From positions 62,001 to 126,000 of the forward strand of contig JAUIRK010000950.1 in assembly GCA_030549495.1 (NCBI GenBank): a DNA stretch of 64,000 bases, written 5' to 3'. Every line of letters begins with the position of its first letter. Positions within the stretch are counted from its first letter, which is position 1. Source of the stretch: Nectonema munidae (taxonomy: Eukaryota; Nematomorpha; Nectonematoida; Nectonematidae). Under the pieces are notes generated by a model. It made no database searches and was not told the origin of the DNA. It saw only the letters and a program-made list of their open reading frames with translations. Below are positions 1-14,400 of the stretch, piece after piece. Made by a program: the position numbers and the translations under genes.

Positions 1-459
1 AAATGGAGACAATATTTTGGATGGAGTAAAAGCAAAAAAAAATATAAAAATATTTCAAGAATTTTTGATGCAAATCCAAACAAAAGGTGCTTATGTTGTA
101 ATCAAGAGTAATATTTCGTTTCTATGTGTTCGTGATGATTTTGAAACGCTCAAATAACATATTTTTTGCATGAGAAACGAATTTCGAAAAGTAAAGCCTG
201 AAATGCACTTGGTTAAAATGAAATTAGAGCTGTCATTTTCCTTTCAAAAATTTGATATTATTGAGAAAAAAAATTAAATTTTAGATTGTTATTCTTTTAC
301 AAGGATAAAGAAATGGTAATTTTTTTATTTTTTTATTTAATTAAAAAAAATAATCTTAGGCAACCCAAGAATGCCTAACACTAAAGATAAAGATTTTTAT
401 ATTATTCTTGTAAAGAATTTAAATCATTACAATAAAAGTATTGCTAGAAAAAGAAAAAG

Positions 460-484
460 TTCGCCCCCCGGATGTGCGCCCCTG
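460..484 (-). repeat. End of a hAT-like repeat (CAGGGGCGCACATC type)
   Basis: Read on the minus strand this begins caggggcgcacatcc and then runs into a G-rich stretch. The same start occurs on the plus strand at 62977. A CAGGGG start followed by a G run is common in non-autonomous hAT elements. The partner end and the target duplication were not found, so this may be a truncated copy. Confidence 0.35.
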
Positions 485-1186
485 ATATAAACTCTTGGCA
501 AGATTTAGATAAATCTCACTTCCAGATCACCTTTATTATAGAAAGTATAGATCATATTTAATAAATTTCCAATAGCTAAACTAATATATTTAAAACAATA
601 GTCAAAAACGACATGATACAGTTGGAAGTTTTATAAAGAAATAAATAGGTATGATAAATAGCTCGTTAACCATTTATTAAAAGTGGTAAGATTTTCAATA
701 AGGAAAACACTGTTTTTTAAATTTTAATAGACATCATAGAAATATGAGAAAATTGTAATTCTGACTTCAAAAACATCGTGAATTTTAGTAAAAGAAAATC
801 CTTAAGTCGATAAGAGTAGTAAAAAAGATAATTTTGAAAAAATTTACTTCAAATTTGCAACCAATATAATCCCTGATTTACGTTGAAAAAAATCTCGAAA
901 AGTGGGAGGGGCTCACTCAACTCATTTTCTTTTAATTCTTTCTAATCATACAACCATCTCAATGCACAATAAGAAATAAGTATTTTTTATATTTTCTAAG
1001 GACAATCATAAAACAGACCCAGGATCTTACAATCAAATAAGGAAAACAGAAAAAAGTTCAACACATACAATCGAATTCTATGTGAAAAACCAACTGATAC
1101 TGCAAATTATGAAAATTGTAGTACCATTTTCTTCCCTTTTTTTCTGTTAGTTTGTTATTTTGTCAAAATTAAACCAGTTTCAGCCG

Positions 1187-1381
1187 TTAGACTAAATGTT
1201 TGCATTGTGCCTGAGAGTGGTTAGTCACATTTATTTGTGATTTTAATTTAAGAGTTTTAATTTGGATCGAACTGATGCCATTCCATTGTTTAGATGAAAA
1301 TACACGCCAACAACCATTCAACCTTTTTTCTGTTATATCACCTTCTTTATTTTTAGAAACAATGCAAACTTTGGCTCCCAT
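1187..1381 (-). CDS. Doubtful short exon or transposon scrap
   Basis: This open frame of about 64 codons contains a patch like AKVCIVSKNKEGDITEKR followed by WNG. It vaguely resembles the strand-3/strand-4 region of a C2 domain, which would suit a RIM protein whose PDZ exons lie 1 kb upstream. No splice sites were fixed and the resemblance is weak. It may equally be a transposon remnant or a chance frame. Confidence 0.15.
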   Translation of the reverse strand: MGAKVCIVSKNKEGDITEKRLNGCWRVFSSKQWNGISSIQIKTLKLKSQINVTNHSQAQCKHLV

Positions 1382-2340
1382 GACTCTTCCTCTATTATTT
1401 AAAGAGAGTTAGGATATTTTTTTTAACGGGAAGAACCTATGAAACTACAAAGCACCCAATTTTACTGATTAGAGTGGAAAAACTTCTTTTGTTTGAGAAT
1501 TTAGGGAAAAGATTCTTTTTTGTTGTAAAAACTTTTCGATGTTTTTTATGGCTTGAAGGTGAGTTTGTTTACCTTGCTTCAATTTGAAACACCCTTCATG
1601 TATCAAAACCATATTACTATTATTTCATATTTTTGTTAAATTAAATAAAAATTATTTTTATTTTATTCAATCTTCATTTTCCAGAATTGCTTTAATTAGG
1701 ATTATTGGTGAACTTTTTTTGCCAAATATTTAAACTTAAAGAATAAGTATGATGATACTTATTTTATAAAAAGATACTTTTTTTTACTCTATGATGATTG
1801 GATGTTGTAGATATTTTATGAAATCATATTTTTCAAAGTCTGCAGGTTTGTATATGTGCCGAGTATCTAAAGCTAGTTTAGATAATATTACATATTGCTC
1901 TGCTTTGTAACGTTAGCTCAAATTTTATAATAAAATTTATGAAATTTCTGGCAAATACTGTTTTTTTCTAGTAGTTTTTACGTTAAAAGTAGTTGTTGGG
2001 ACAAGTTTTACAAGATTGGCTAGTTATTTTCATTATAAATTTTTTTGAGTGGCTATTCTAATTGTGCGTGCACTGCCATCCCAACTTTCAACTTGTCACA
2101 TTTGAAATGCATTATTTTCACTTAATAAATAAGCGTTGCGGTTTTAAATACTAAAACACACTTATCAAAAATAAATAAACAGTAGCATTGATAAACAGAA
2201 TTAAATAACTTTAGTGAAATACAAAGATAATAAGAAGAAAACACAAAACTAAATTATTCAAGGTTAATTGTAACCGTTTTTCTTTAATCGTAGTGGCAAA
2301 ATAAGACAGGAAGAATGAAAAAGTGAAACATAATTGTAAC

Positions 2341-2452
2341 CTTCTTTTGAACAAAACTTCAACTTGTTCATCAGAATTTTGCATGATTTTTTGAATGCTT
2401 TCATTTGAAATTCCACTGAATGGAATCTTGTTCCATTCTATAATTTGATCAT
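2341..2452 (-). CDS. RIM-like PDZ exon, second half
   Basis: The acceptor gtttaaag and donor AGAAG|gttaca bound 112 nt. With one base from the previous exon it reads [19 protein letters not shown] and then QVEVLFKR. This matches RIM PDZ domains, which read GDEVLEWNGRPLQG, then a helix, then QVELVVSR. It is the strongest single piece of evidence for the RIM assignment. No recognisable exon follows to the left within the window. Confidence 0.6.
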
Positions 2453-5400
2453 CTTTAAACAAGGAAATTTGCTCATATGGGGCATTAGCATGAAATAAGA
2501 TCTGAGAAATATCTATACTTACTAACTTCTAAACTGATCGTGCTTGGAAGATTATTGTAACTCTCTTTGAATACCACGAAAGCTCCCACTTTAATATTTT
2601 CATTTTTGGAGTAAATGGTTCTAGTTTTGACGGTTATTCCATATATTAACCCTAAATAGAATAAAATAATTATTTTGTATCAAATATTCTTAATAATTTT
2701 ACTAGTTTTGAAGTTAGTGTCATATGGAGGATTTCGGCATAGGTAAGTTTTATAAAGTTTGACGTTGTGATCTTTAGGAAATGAAGAAGTCTAGAAAAAT
2801 GAAGTAGACACGATATAAAGATGGAATTTTATTTAAATTATAACATTGAAATTGACTAAGTCAGGTTAAATTAAGTTTCATGAGATTTTTATGACCCTTA
2901 CCAAATCTATACATCTCTCGCAAATTTTTGTGTTTCTATGTAAATTTAAAGACAAGAAGAAGAAGACAAGAAACTTGTATTATAATAAGAATTATTATTA
3001 TAACCTTTGAAGTATACGTTTAAATTGCATACTGTAAGCGTCGTGTTTGGCTCTTAGTTCTACTCTTGCCATTTTGACGTTGAGCGTACCACGATAATTA
3101 CACAGTCTCTCGTATGGACAAAATTACAGCATGGAAAAGTTTTCATAGTTCAAATATAATATCTTTTATACATTTGCATTCGCCATTTCACTTCATTTTT
3201 CTTAATCTCTTTATTATATCAAAATTTGTTTGAAATAGTCAAACTTAAAATATTTTTATGGCTTTAAAATCGTTTTTATATTTAAAATGTTCTTTAGTCT
3301 TTTTTTTCAAAAAATATTTAAAACAATTCTTAATTAAATGTCAACTATGGCATTCAAGTGGTCACTGTTTAAGGAGTAGTTGTTGGAGAAGCAAAGATGG
3401 ACAATGCATCCCAGTTACTATAAAAGAGGGCACATTGGGTAAAGAAATGTTATTGAATGTACAAGTTAAGAGAGAGAGCAACTTGAAAAAAAATAATGTG
3501 TATCTTATCAATCCAAATATATAATGTCTGTTATTGAAAAGTGTACACTATTTTAGTTTAAATTCATTTTTATTGATACATATAATTTATATTATTTTTA
3601 AATGGTATATTTTATCACTGTTTTTATACATAATAAATTCTCTCTTATGTCAAACATACCAACCCGCTAGTTTTAAATCAGATTATTTAATGCCTTCTGC
3701 TTTTTCTGGTAAGTGGGTTAATGTAATTCCTTGTGATGTTAAAAACCTCAGATTTTTAATTCAAATTAAAATAAACTTGACTCGAGTGCATTTAATTTGA
3801 TATTTATTTTCAATAAAGTTGTTCCATTTTGGATTTGATACAATAAAATCGAAGAGCAGCGGAGAAATATCCTTGTGTTTATGAAAAAGGATTTAGCCCA
3901 TTAAGTCCCAATGCTCCCATTTGGGAACATAAGTAATTTCATCTTCGTCTGCTTTTTTCAATGACTTTGAATATAAATTATCTGCGTTTTTTTAGATATT
4001 GTCTGATTTCAATGGTTGTTAATGGGTTAAATAATGCATTTGTAATGATCTCTATATCGTGGAATTTAATGAAGTATTGAAATGTTCAACATTACCTCAA
4101 GTTTAAGTGTAGTCAATCTTTATGACATAAATTTGACAGAAATAATTCATCTCAAATGTAGATTTCTAAATATCTCCAATTTCAAAAATGGAAACCTTTT
4201 AATTTTGTTGCATCCCGCAATTTAGTAAAAACAAAGAAGAACTTTATTTGAATGTGCTTAATTTGGATTTAATTGCAGCTATCTTATGCGGGAAACAACA
4301 AAATATTTTCTCAGTTTAAACAAAGCGTTGTTTTGAACTGATAGATTATATTCATATAGAGATAGTATAATCTAGGGGGTAACAATAACAGCAACAACAC
4401 AACAACAAAAGTAAAAGGTTTCAATTTTAGAAAGTATATTTAAAATATTAGAGATCATTAGAAATCTATATTTGAGATTAATTATTTTAGTCAATTTTTT
4501 TTTGCTATTTAAATTTGATTTTATGTTTTCAGAGGTTTGAAAGTTCTGAAATAATATAAAGTTTTGGATACCTCGATATCATTAATTTGAATTAAATTGA
4601 GAAATTAGAAGCAGCTTTGAAAAACATAATGGATAAAATCATCCTTCTAAAAGTACAATACTGATATCTGAATAAAATGTTTCATCCCATATTTGGAGAG
4701 GTAGAGGCTGAGCCGCATACCTCTTGATTGGAAGTCATTGATAGGGGTAGCGCTTCTAATTATACCAAAATTATGTAACACATGATGTAAAAGCGATTGG
4801 AGGTAGAGTAGGCTTCGGGTAATAATAATCAACAAGTTTGCTATTGAACTGAATACGTTAAAGATTTCTTGCATTTTTAGAATAAGTTAAAAACGGATAA
4901 TTAAGCATTCTAGTGAGTCTTTGTACATTTTAAAAACGGCCAAAGAAGTTAGATGCAATAAGTTATAACTTTTACTACACAATAATTCAAATATAAAAGT
5001 AAAGAGTATATATACGACGCGAAGAGTAGCATTGGGGTAAATAAAGACTACACGATGTACAAACTCTATACGTTTATAAATCATCATCATCATTTATTTT
5101 TAGAAGGTGGTTTTTCCTCGTAAAAAGGGTGCACCTTCCTAATTCAATATGGAATCATAATGCAATGCATTTTTTAATTTCTTCCGTTTACTTCTATCCG
5201 CGTTATCTTTCTCCTCTAAATTAAATCTTTTCAAATCTTTGTCAACCACGTTCTTCCATCTCAGATGCGGCCTTCCGTTTTTGGCTATACGTTTATAAAT
5301 CAACTATATTATATCCTCTATTTCAGGGTTCTTCAACCCTTTTTACGCGAGGGCCCAAAATGATATTGAAATTAACTCTAGGCCCTAAAAATTCTATTTA

Positions 5401-8400
5401 AAGGTAAAAGCATTCAATACATAAAAATAGAACAAGCACAATACTTTAATTTTTGTAATCGATGTCAAAATATATGCAGATATAAGTATATTAGTGAGAT
5501 ATTATTATTGTATTCAAAAACTTTTAACTTTTGAAGTCTGATGAAGAGTAATGGGGCCCAAATCGTTTTTCTCAGGGCCCAAAATGAGCCCTGGATCCTG
5601 GGATGAAGAAGCCTGCTCTAGTTCGCTAATCATAAAAGAACACTTTGTAGAGAAAATGATGCGAGAAATCGCACTACTTTATGCATTCTAAATACTCCTT
5701 GATTTTGTTTGAATGCCTAAATTTTAGACAAGCATTAACCCATTTAAGGCCAAGCAAAGCAGACGATATCTAAAAAACGCAGACGATTTATATTCAAAGT
5801 CATTGAAAAAAGCAGACGAAGATGAAATTACTTATGTTCCAAAATAGGAACATTGGTCGTAAATGGGTTAATATTGCCAGAAAAAGCGCGATCACAATGA
5901 CTTGGTGATTATGATTTAGTGAAATAAAAATGTCTTTATCATAAGGGTATTTGAAAAACATTTGTAAATGTTAAAATAAATAAAAAGACAATATTTACAG
6001 ATACATGGAATAGATATTTCTTAAAATTTCATACATTGTAACTTTCTTTTTGCCACAAGTTGTTATCGCTTTGAAATGTCTTGAATATAGAAGTAGTTGC
6101 TAAAATGTGAAAAAAATTCTTCAAAAAAATTTCAAAATATTGAAATTACAAGATGTTTTAAGCAAACAAATAACGGTAGTCAAATGAGTTTCTTGTTAAA
6201 AATTTTTACAAAGAGATTAAAATCGAATACAACTAACTAGTTAAATGAACAAGGAAAATTATGAGTTAAACTAATTACTAAGATAGCATCTAACTAACAC
6301 AAGAAAAATGATGAAACTTTTATGTTAACAACACTTATACGAAACTACTTTTCAAGAAGCTATATGTACATTTGCAAGTAGGCATCTGCTTGAAAATATG
6401 TTGCACATTGGAAGAAGCATCCTAATACTAAAATTAAGTACAATTTTTGTAATAAATTGTATACATGCGTAAAAATTCTCTTTTGAGATATATTAGCACT
6501 AGTTTGTACTACAGAATGACATCTATACTGAAGAAATTTATAAGCAGTCAAATTCTATTAGAGAAGCTGATGAAATTGCTTCAGGGGAGAACAGCTCGAT
6601 CATAGATGTAAAAGGTCTTGCTTTGCTTTTATTAAGACTAAGAGAAGAGTATACATAATAATCTTCTAAGTACATATAGAGTATATTATAAATGAATGGA
6701 AAAACGTGCTTAATATTCACAAATTATGTATTAAAAATTTCGTTTTTGAACTTTGTGAAAGAAATAGTTTTCCTAATGATTTATCCTCAAGTTTTATGTT
6801 AGTATTTGAAACAAAAACTTTTCTTAAATCTTCTCTAGATCAACTGTCTACAAGTTATCAACTTAATCAATATACTATTAAAAAAATATATTTGATCGAA
6901 TCACAAAAATTTGAAATTTTTGTTAACTTGCCATATAATAAACGTAATTATTATTACGTCTCTATATTAAAAAACATAAAAAAAACTTTTATCTTTAGAA
7001 GACATATTTTTTATGTTAATCAAAATCACGATTTTTTGACTCCAATTTTTTCCAAAAATGCCAAATTAGTTCAAGTGGTTTATCATTTTTAAAAATTTTT
7101 TTATGATCACTTTACAATATCGAATCCTGTTGGTGTAAAATCTGACAAGATAAAATTTAGTGTTGTATATTTCACAATCTTGATAACGTTCCGCGAATTT
7201 ATCGTTCTCAATTGAAATCTATTCAACTTGTTTTGATTTGCTATACAAGTTTGATTAAACAACTGGATTTAATGAAATAAAGCCTTTCTTCAAAGATCTA
7301 AATTATCTTGATTGATATAGTTAAAAATAGAGAGTGTTTTAACTTCAAAGGTTTTCAAAACTATACGAAGAACTAGAAATACTTACCTAATAAATTGGCC
7401 AAAATTCATCTCGATGTTGATACGGTTTACCTATGACTGCTGAAGAAACTAAAAATTTTCTTTTTGTTTTACTCTTTTTAATAGGAAGCTTTGTTTCTAA
7501 ATTTGATGAAAACTGGGTTAACTACTCTAAATGTTCTCTTTTATTTGATTCTGGAATATAATGTAAAATTCAAATTTCTTTACCCTAAAGCAAACTTAAC
7601 TCCTCAAGTACATTATTTAACTCATTTCGTAGATCATAGAACACGTTTTGGAGCACCACGTAACCATTTGCGCTTTGAGGCAAAACATAATGTTTTTAAA
7701 AGTGTCACGTGGGACAATTTTAAATCGATTGAAAAATCATTGATACATTATCATCAACTTTGGATGTGTTTTCAATTTTCATTTCAAAAAGATGCGATTT
7801 CTAGGAATTATTTGAAAGAAAGGGAGGTTTCTTTTCAAAGTTCTAATAATAATTGATAAAAAGAATTGTGAATTACAAGTTAAAATTTTCATTAAAAAAA
7901 AATGGACGAATTTTAAATCCATTGAACGATCCCTTGCTTTTTTTCATCAAAAATGGTCATGCTTAAATCAATTATCAGAAAATAATGATAATATCCCAAT
8001 TTTTCTAAAAGAAAGCGACGATAAGTTTGTAAATTTAACTTTGATGACTGCACCTATCGATGGTAAATTTGAAATGTTTATTAAAGCCCAAAGAAATAAA
8101 AGCAACAGAATTATAAAGGTAATATTGTTGCTGTTGGAGACGTATTTGTTTTGGATTTCAATCACATTTCAGGACCAATTTTAATTTGCTTGGAAAAAAT
8201 TTTTGTATTTGACAGCATAATCTTATTTAGCGGATTGGAATTAGAAATTTTATGTTTTAATGAGCATAAAAATACTTTTCTATGCCAAAAACTAACAAAA
8301 AAAGTTTTTTTTGAAATTGATAAGTTGATATACGACTGGCCTCAAGTAATATACTCTCATAAATATAATCTCTTCAATGTTATGCTTATTAATGTTGATT

Positions 8401-11400
8401 TCTGTTGGGATTAATATTTTTATTGATATAATATAGCTAAATATTTTTATAGTTTTCTTTTTTTGTTTCCTACATTTTTTTTCAAATAAAATATATACAG
8501 TTTTCAATGGAAAACTTTGAAACTGCTGCCAAACAAATCAATTACGAATCATATACAGAAGAAATTCAGCAAATTTTAGAAAACTTAAAATTTCCTTCCC
8601 ATGTTGTGGCGTTTATAAAAGGTACGCTATTTTTTTCTTTCAAAATATATAATGTTTCATTTTAAGAAAATGAAATTGATTGGATGCCTTTTTTGAATTT
8701 GCAAAAAGATGAGATAAAATAAGATTAAAGATGAGCAATAAACTTGGTGTGGCTAAAAAACTCAATCTTTTGCTTTCTTTTGTGAAAGGAAAAAACAATT
8801 CTGAAGAAGTTTCCTTGGAGGAATCTATGCCAAATGTAGATAAGCAATCTGAAAATGGAAAAAGCGGACCTTGCTTTACCTTGCCATCTTTTTCAAAACC
8901 AATTCAAAGTCTTTTAGAGAAAGGAGATATTCTGAAGGAATTCAATAAATTCATAGAAGAGACCGCTTTTCACGTACTCTCATTAGTAAACTTTTGTAAG
9001 AAGGATGACTATAATATGCTCGGTCAGCGTTTATATAACCAATATCCTTGCATCTCTTTTCCTTACGGCAAAACTCCATGGGTAACTTCTTTAAATATTG
9101 AAAATATTTATCTAAAAGTATTTTTTATTAAGAGTTTTTTCACTACTAAACTTTCTCAAAAAGTAAGAAATTTAAGATGGAAATGGAGGCGTATTCAAAA
9201 AAAGACAAAGCAGACATCTCAAAGATTTTCCAGAAATTTTGTAGAATTCCAACCTAGAGGTAAATATCATAGTAAATTTTTTTTTGTATTGATTGTTTTT
9301 TAGAGAGACATTTTCACGGACTAACCGATCCAGAGGCCTTGGATATTTTACAGAATGAAAGACATGATAAAGCAAAAATTTTCCTAGCAATGGAAGTTAC
9401 TTTCTTACCAAGAAGAAAAGAAATTGAAGGAATGTTAGGTGCAACGATACATAACATAATCCAGAATTTCACATTTCTTAATAATATCGAAAATGTAAGC
9501 TTTTCTAGTTCAATATCTACTTTTTAAAAACTTATAATTTTTAGATCGAGAAAGAGTTTTTTCTGATGAAACCAGATCTTGACTGGGATTCTTTAAGTGA
9601 AAGCTGGAGCTTTTGTATTGAGAAACTAGAAAAAATTTATTCAAAAGAATTGAATGAAAAAAATATTATTTAACAAAATTTTTATATTAAGTTAAAGGAG
9701 GTTTCAACAAAAGATGAAAATTTTAAAAATTATATTGTTCTGAAGTACTTAATTGTTGTGACCAAAATGAAGAATCAAAAAGGCTTTATCCATGAACTAA
9801 TAAATGAAAATGAGGTAATTTTCTTTATCAGATTTTTCTAATTTTAAATCTTTCTTTGTTTTAGAATGATGAATGTAGTCTAATCAGTGTAGGATGTCCT
9901 CCAAAATTACTACTTATTACTTGTAACAATGAAGTAAAATCAACGAAAATTGTTGCTGACGGTTTAACTTTCGCATTGAATAAAGACTTGAAAAAAACAA
10001 TGATTACATTAATGATGTTTTATTACGTGTTTGATTTAAACTACCCAAAGAATTTTCAGTTTCTTGGATTCCTACAAGAAATTCTACTAAAAGACAAAGC
10101 ACCCTACTACAAAAGCACAAGTCTAATAAAATTAGAAAAAAAATACAATGAAGCTGCAGATATCTATGTTACGTGATTCATATAAACTTTTCTTCTTGTT
10201 TTAGCGAATTTGATTTTGGCAATAATTAGTTTTTTTCAATAAATTTTTTTCAAATTTTATTTATATTTGAACTTCAAGTGAGTCTCATTGCAATTTCATG
10301 AAGATTGTTAAAACAGACCAAATGTTTTGGTAGGTAGTTCTAATGCTTTCAATATACTGATTATTGAATGAAAACTTTTAAATTCCAATCTAAACTGGTT
10401 TAGAGATTACGCGAGAAAAACTGTCTTTTTATGTGTTTATAATTGTGTTTAGATTCTAAATGCTTCTTTCACAGTGTGAACACGTTTAGAGTTTACGCGT
10501 AAAAAAAACTGTGACATTTTTTGTGTTTAGAATTGTGTTTAGATTCTAAACGCTGTTTTTACAGTGCAGTTGCGTCAAAAAAAACTATAAGTTGTCTTCA
10601 CTCTTTGGTATATCAGTATAACAATAAATTTAAGAAAATTTTCCCTCACGCTAACTTAACACACTTAGCGAATCAGATCGAGAAATATGGGCCAGGTAAG
10701 AACCATTCGTGTATACGTTTAGAGGCTAAACACGGCTTAATTAAAAATAAAAATGGAAAAATTTTACATCTATCGAAAAGTGGGTTGCTTTTCACTACCA
10801 AAAATGGATATGTTTACAACAAATCTCTTACTTGCTTTATTTTTCAGAATTTTTTTGTGAAAATAAATTTGACAAAAAAAATTGGTTCAAAATGCTGATA
10901 TATAGGATTACATTGGAAATTTTTGCCCTGAAGAACTTCAATTGTTGAAAGGCATTGGTTTTAAACTTCTAAAATCAGCCCAAATTGAATCAATTACGTA
11001 TAATATTAAAGATGTAATTCTTGTGAATGAAAACTTAGATGGTGTTCCTAACTTAACTATGATAGAGTGCGTGCTAATCACGGATATTGGATATCTTTTC
11101 TATTGTATTGATCTCGAGATTATTTTCTATAACGAGCACATTAATTCGTTTTCAGCAAAGTTGATTTCAAAAAGGCGTCTACTTAATCATTCAGAATTAG
11201 TCAATACATCAACTTTTTCATCAAATAGTTCATTACTATGAAAATAGCATGTATATTATGTTGGTCAATGTTGACGAAAGTTGGTGCTAAGTTCGGGTAT
11301 AATTTTTCATGGACTCAATCTACCAGGCAAGTCAAAGTATTGAAGACACGACGAATACAAAAAAACTACTTTAAAAAACTTTGAATTCTCACCTTTGATA

Positions 11401-14400
11401 ATAAAGGCAGTTGAGGGTAAGCTCTTATACAATTTTTCCAAATTTCTTGTATTAGTATTTTTAGAAAATGAAATAGATGCGTTGGCTCTGAGTAAATTAA
11501 AAGAAGAAGATATAAGATCTCTATTACCAGGGAAAATTGGACTATCGAAAAAAATTATGCTGTTGGCTGAAAAACTCAAGGAAAAGTATTCTGTTAAAAA
11601 AAATTAATAGAAAGCCAGATAATAGAGCAAAATCAAGATAAAACTCAAGAACAATCATCATAAAATGTAATTATATATTTATCTTGGTTTTTTGTAGGAC
11701 GCTACTTTGAAATTTGAATCTTTTTCAGAAAATCTGATTTCATCATATTCGAAGACTATTAAAAAATTTCTTGATACTAATGAAATCTATAAATAATTTG
11801 ATAGATTCATTGAAGAAACGGCATATTATGTTTTGGCGAACGATGACATGAAAAACAAAACCTTGTATCATAACTTGTGCAAAAGTAAATATAACAAGTA
11901 GCCCTGTATTGGTTTACAACATGGTAAAAACCCATGGGTAACTTGATATTTCTTGATATTCCTACTCATTAAATTCATTCTGTTTTCTTTATTAGACCCA
12001 TTTCTCATCTAAGCTTTCGCAAAAACTCAGAAACATTAGATGGAAGTGGAAAAAAAGAAGCTCTGAAGAAGGATCTGATCAAAAGAAGTCGAAAAGATGC
12101 ATTGATTTTACTTTGGAAGGTATTTTCTTCTAAACTTTTTTAACCTAATTACTTTTTTGGTTCAGAAGAAGAAGCACTTTGTTTTTTACAGAAAGAATTT
12201 TCGAAGATAAAATCTTTACAAGATGGAACAAAAATGATCAGAGCTAAAAAAAAAACTTTCAGAACAAGAAGAGAGTATATTCTAAATCTGGTAGAAAAAA
12301 ATTGCATCGTGGACATGCTCTTGAAATACAATTTTCTCGAAGATGCTTATTATGTAAAAAAATACTTTTAAAATACTTTGCTAAATTCTTTATATTACTA
12401 ATTTAAGGTGAAGAAAGAATATTTTTTGATAACTAAATTTAGCAAAGAAGAACTCGAAGAAAACTGGACATGCCTCATAAGAAGATTAAAAATGTATTTA
12501 AAAATTGATTCTCTAAGTCTTTTTTAAGCTTTTGCAATATAAGCAAGGAAAACTTTTTAGATTGCTGACGAAAACTTGCTAAAACTCTAAAAAAAACTAG
12601 CAAAAACTTTGAAAATAAGAACGAAAAATATGAAAAATGAAGAACCTCTTTTTGAAGAAACAAGCGTATTATTTACTTATAATCTTTTTTTTTTGAAAAT
12701 ATATTCATTTGTTTTTAGTGTATGGATTCTTTGTTGACATCATCAAAAAAAAGTTCTCGGAGACTTTTAATTGTGAGAAACGAAACTGAAAAATTTTTAT
12801 GTCATATATATCTGAAGAAGGTCATAGTGACCGAAATATTATTGCTGGTATTTTTAAAAGATTTACTCAACGTTTTCAATTCATTTTCTTTACAACTTTT
12901 ATTTATTTATGAAGACTCAGCGCCATTTTATGTAAAGTTTTATAAACTTGATGAAAATATATTATGTCTTTGATTTGCAGTATCCAAAGTGGTACCAAGT
13001 ATACTGGGATTTTTCCAAGAGTTTTTCTTGAAAGATAAAACCCCTTTCTTCAATGAATATAATTACATAATGTTTACAAAAAAACTTTTTGAATCGAAGT
13101 AAAGTTTTTTGCAATCAATTCCTTTTTTTAATGACATTTTATTTGTATGAAGTTTTGTTTTTCTAAAAATGGATTTAGTCGAAATTCGTTATGAAACATA
13201 TTACTTCAAAAGTTTGAAAGCCTTGAATGTCGAACTCATTAAATTAAACATTACTTTTCTAAACACTTTAAATTAAACATTTTAAGTTTCTAAACTCTTT
13301 ACTTTAAGCACTATAAATGTAAGCATGTTTAATTAAATAGTGTTCCTAATTCGGGACAAAGCTCGTGTTTAAAATATGTTAGTTGTGGATAATTCTAAAT
13401 AAACTAAAACAATGAGTGAATGTTCAAGAAATAGTCTATGAGAAAATATGTTTACACAGCCATCTGACTGCGAAGATGGGGTAAGAAACAAAAGTTGCTT
13501 CAACGTGTTGAACTATACCTACTTACTCTAAAATAATAAGAAATTTGTTAGAGAAAGGTGATGTTCTAAAAGAGTTCAATAAGTTAGTAGAAGAAACAGC
13601 ATTCCATGGTTTGTCTTTGAACAATTTTACTACAAAAAAAAATTATCATTACCTAGGGAAAAGTTTGTATAAACATTATCGATGCATTAAATTTCCATAT
13701 GGGAAAACCACATGGGAGAGTATTTTATATACAGGTTTTCTCCTCTTGTACTTATATCATTTATTTTAAGAAACTTTCACAAAAAGTTAAAAACATAAGA
13801 TGGAGATCCTAAAAATGTTTCCCAAAAACCATCACGTTCTTTTTTGAAACTATAGATTTAAAAGGTTAGTTTATTTCATAGTTTCGATTATTCTGACAAT
13901 TTGTTTTTCAGAAAATCATCGTCCTTACACAGTAGGAAAAAGTTCTTGAGAGTCTTCAAAGTTTTGACCCAGTGAAAGTAGATAGAGCAAGTCTGACAAG
14001 GGAAATGCAAGTTACTTTTCACGATCGGAGGAAAATTATTCATACAATGCAAGAAGCAAGTGTTATAGAAATTAAAAAATCACCGTTTTTTCAAAATACA
14101 GAGTGTCTAAGTCATTCTGAAATATTTTTATGTCTCTAAATTCTTGTTTAGATTGAATTAGAGTTTTTTTAAATCAAATCTCAACATCTCAACTATGAAA
14201 TTATTGGAGAAAACTCTTGATTGAAAAACTAAAAAAGATTTTTCCAGAGTGTGAGCAGGTAAACAATTTTCCTGCTATGTTGAATTCTTTGTTAAGAGCC
14301 TCATCATCTCCTCAAATTGATAGAGAAAGCCGACAAAGCAACTCAATTTTCTAAAAAAAATTGAAGAAAAAAGGATACACATTTTTCATGTAAGTTTTTT

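Larger units (their letters stand above)
1..2340. other. Left-edge stretch, probably intron of the RIM-like gene
   Basis: This AT-rich stretch lies 3' of the last PDZ exon on the minus strand, so it is probably intron. I see no clear gene. It contains one transposon end (about 460-484) and one short open frame (1187-1381, minus) that is listed separately as a doubtful exon. The expected C2 domains of a RIM protein were not recognised here. Confidence 0.4.

Noticed and set aside
3117-3500. Possible exon of the RIM-like gene just upstream of the PDZ exons
   Set aside because: No minus-strand frame with matching phase and acceptable splice sites could be fixed. A 35-nt candidate near 2903-2938 was too weak.
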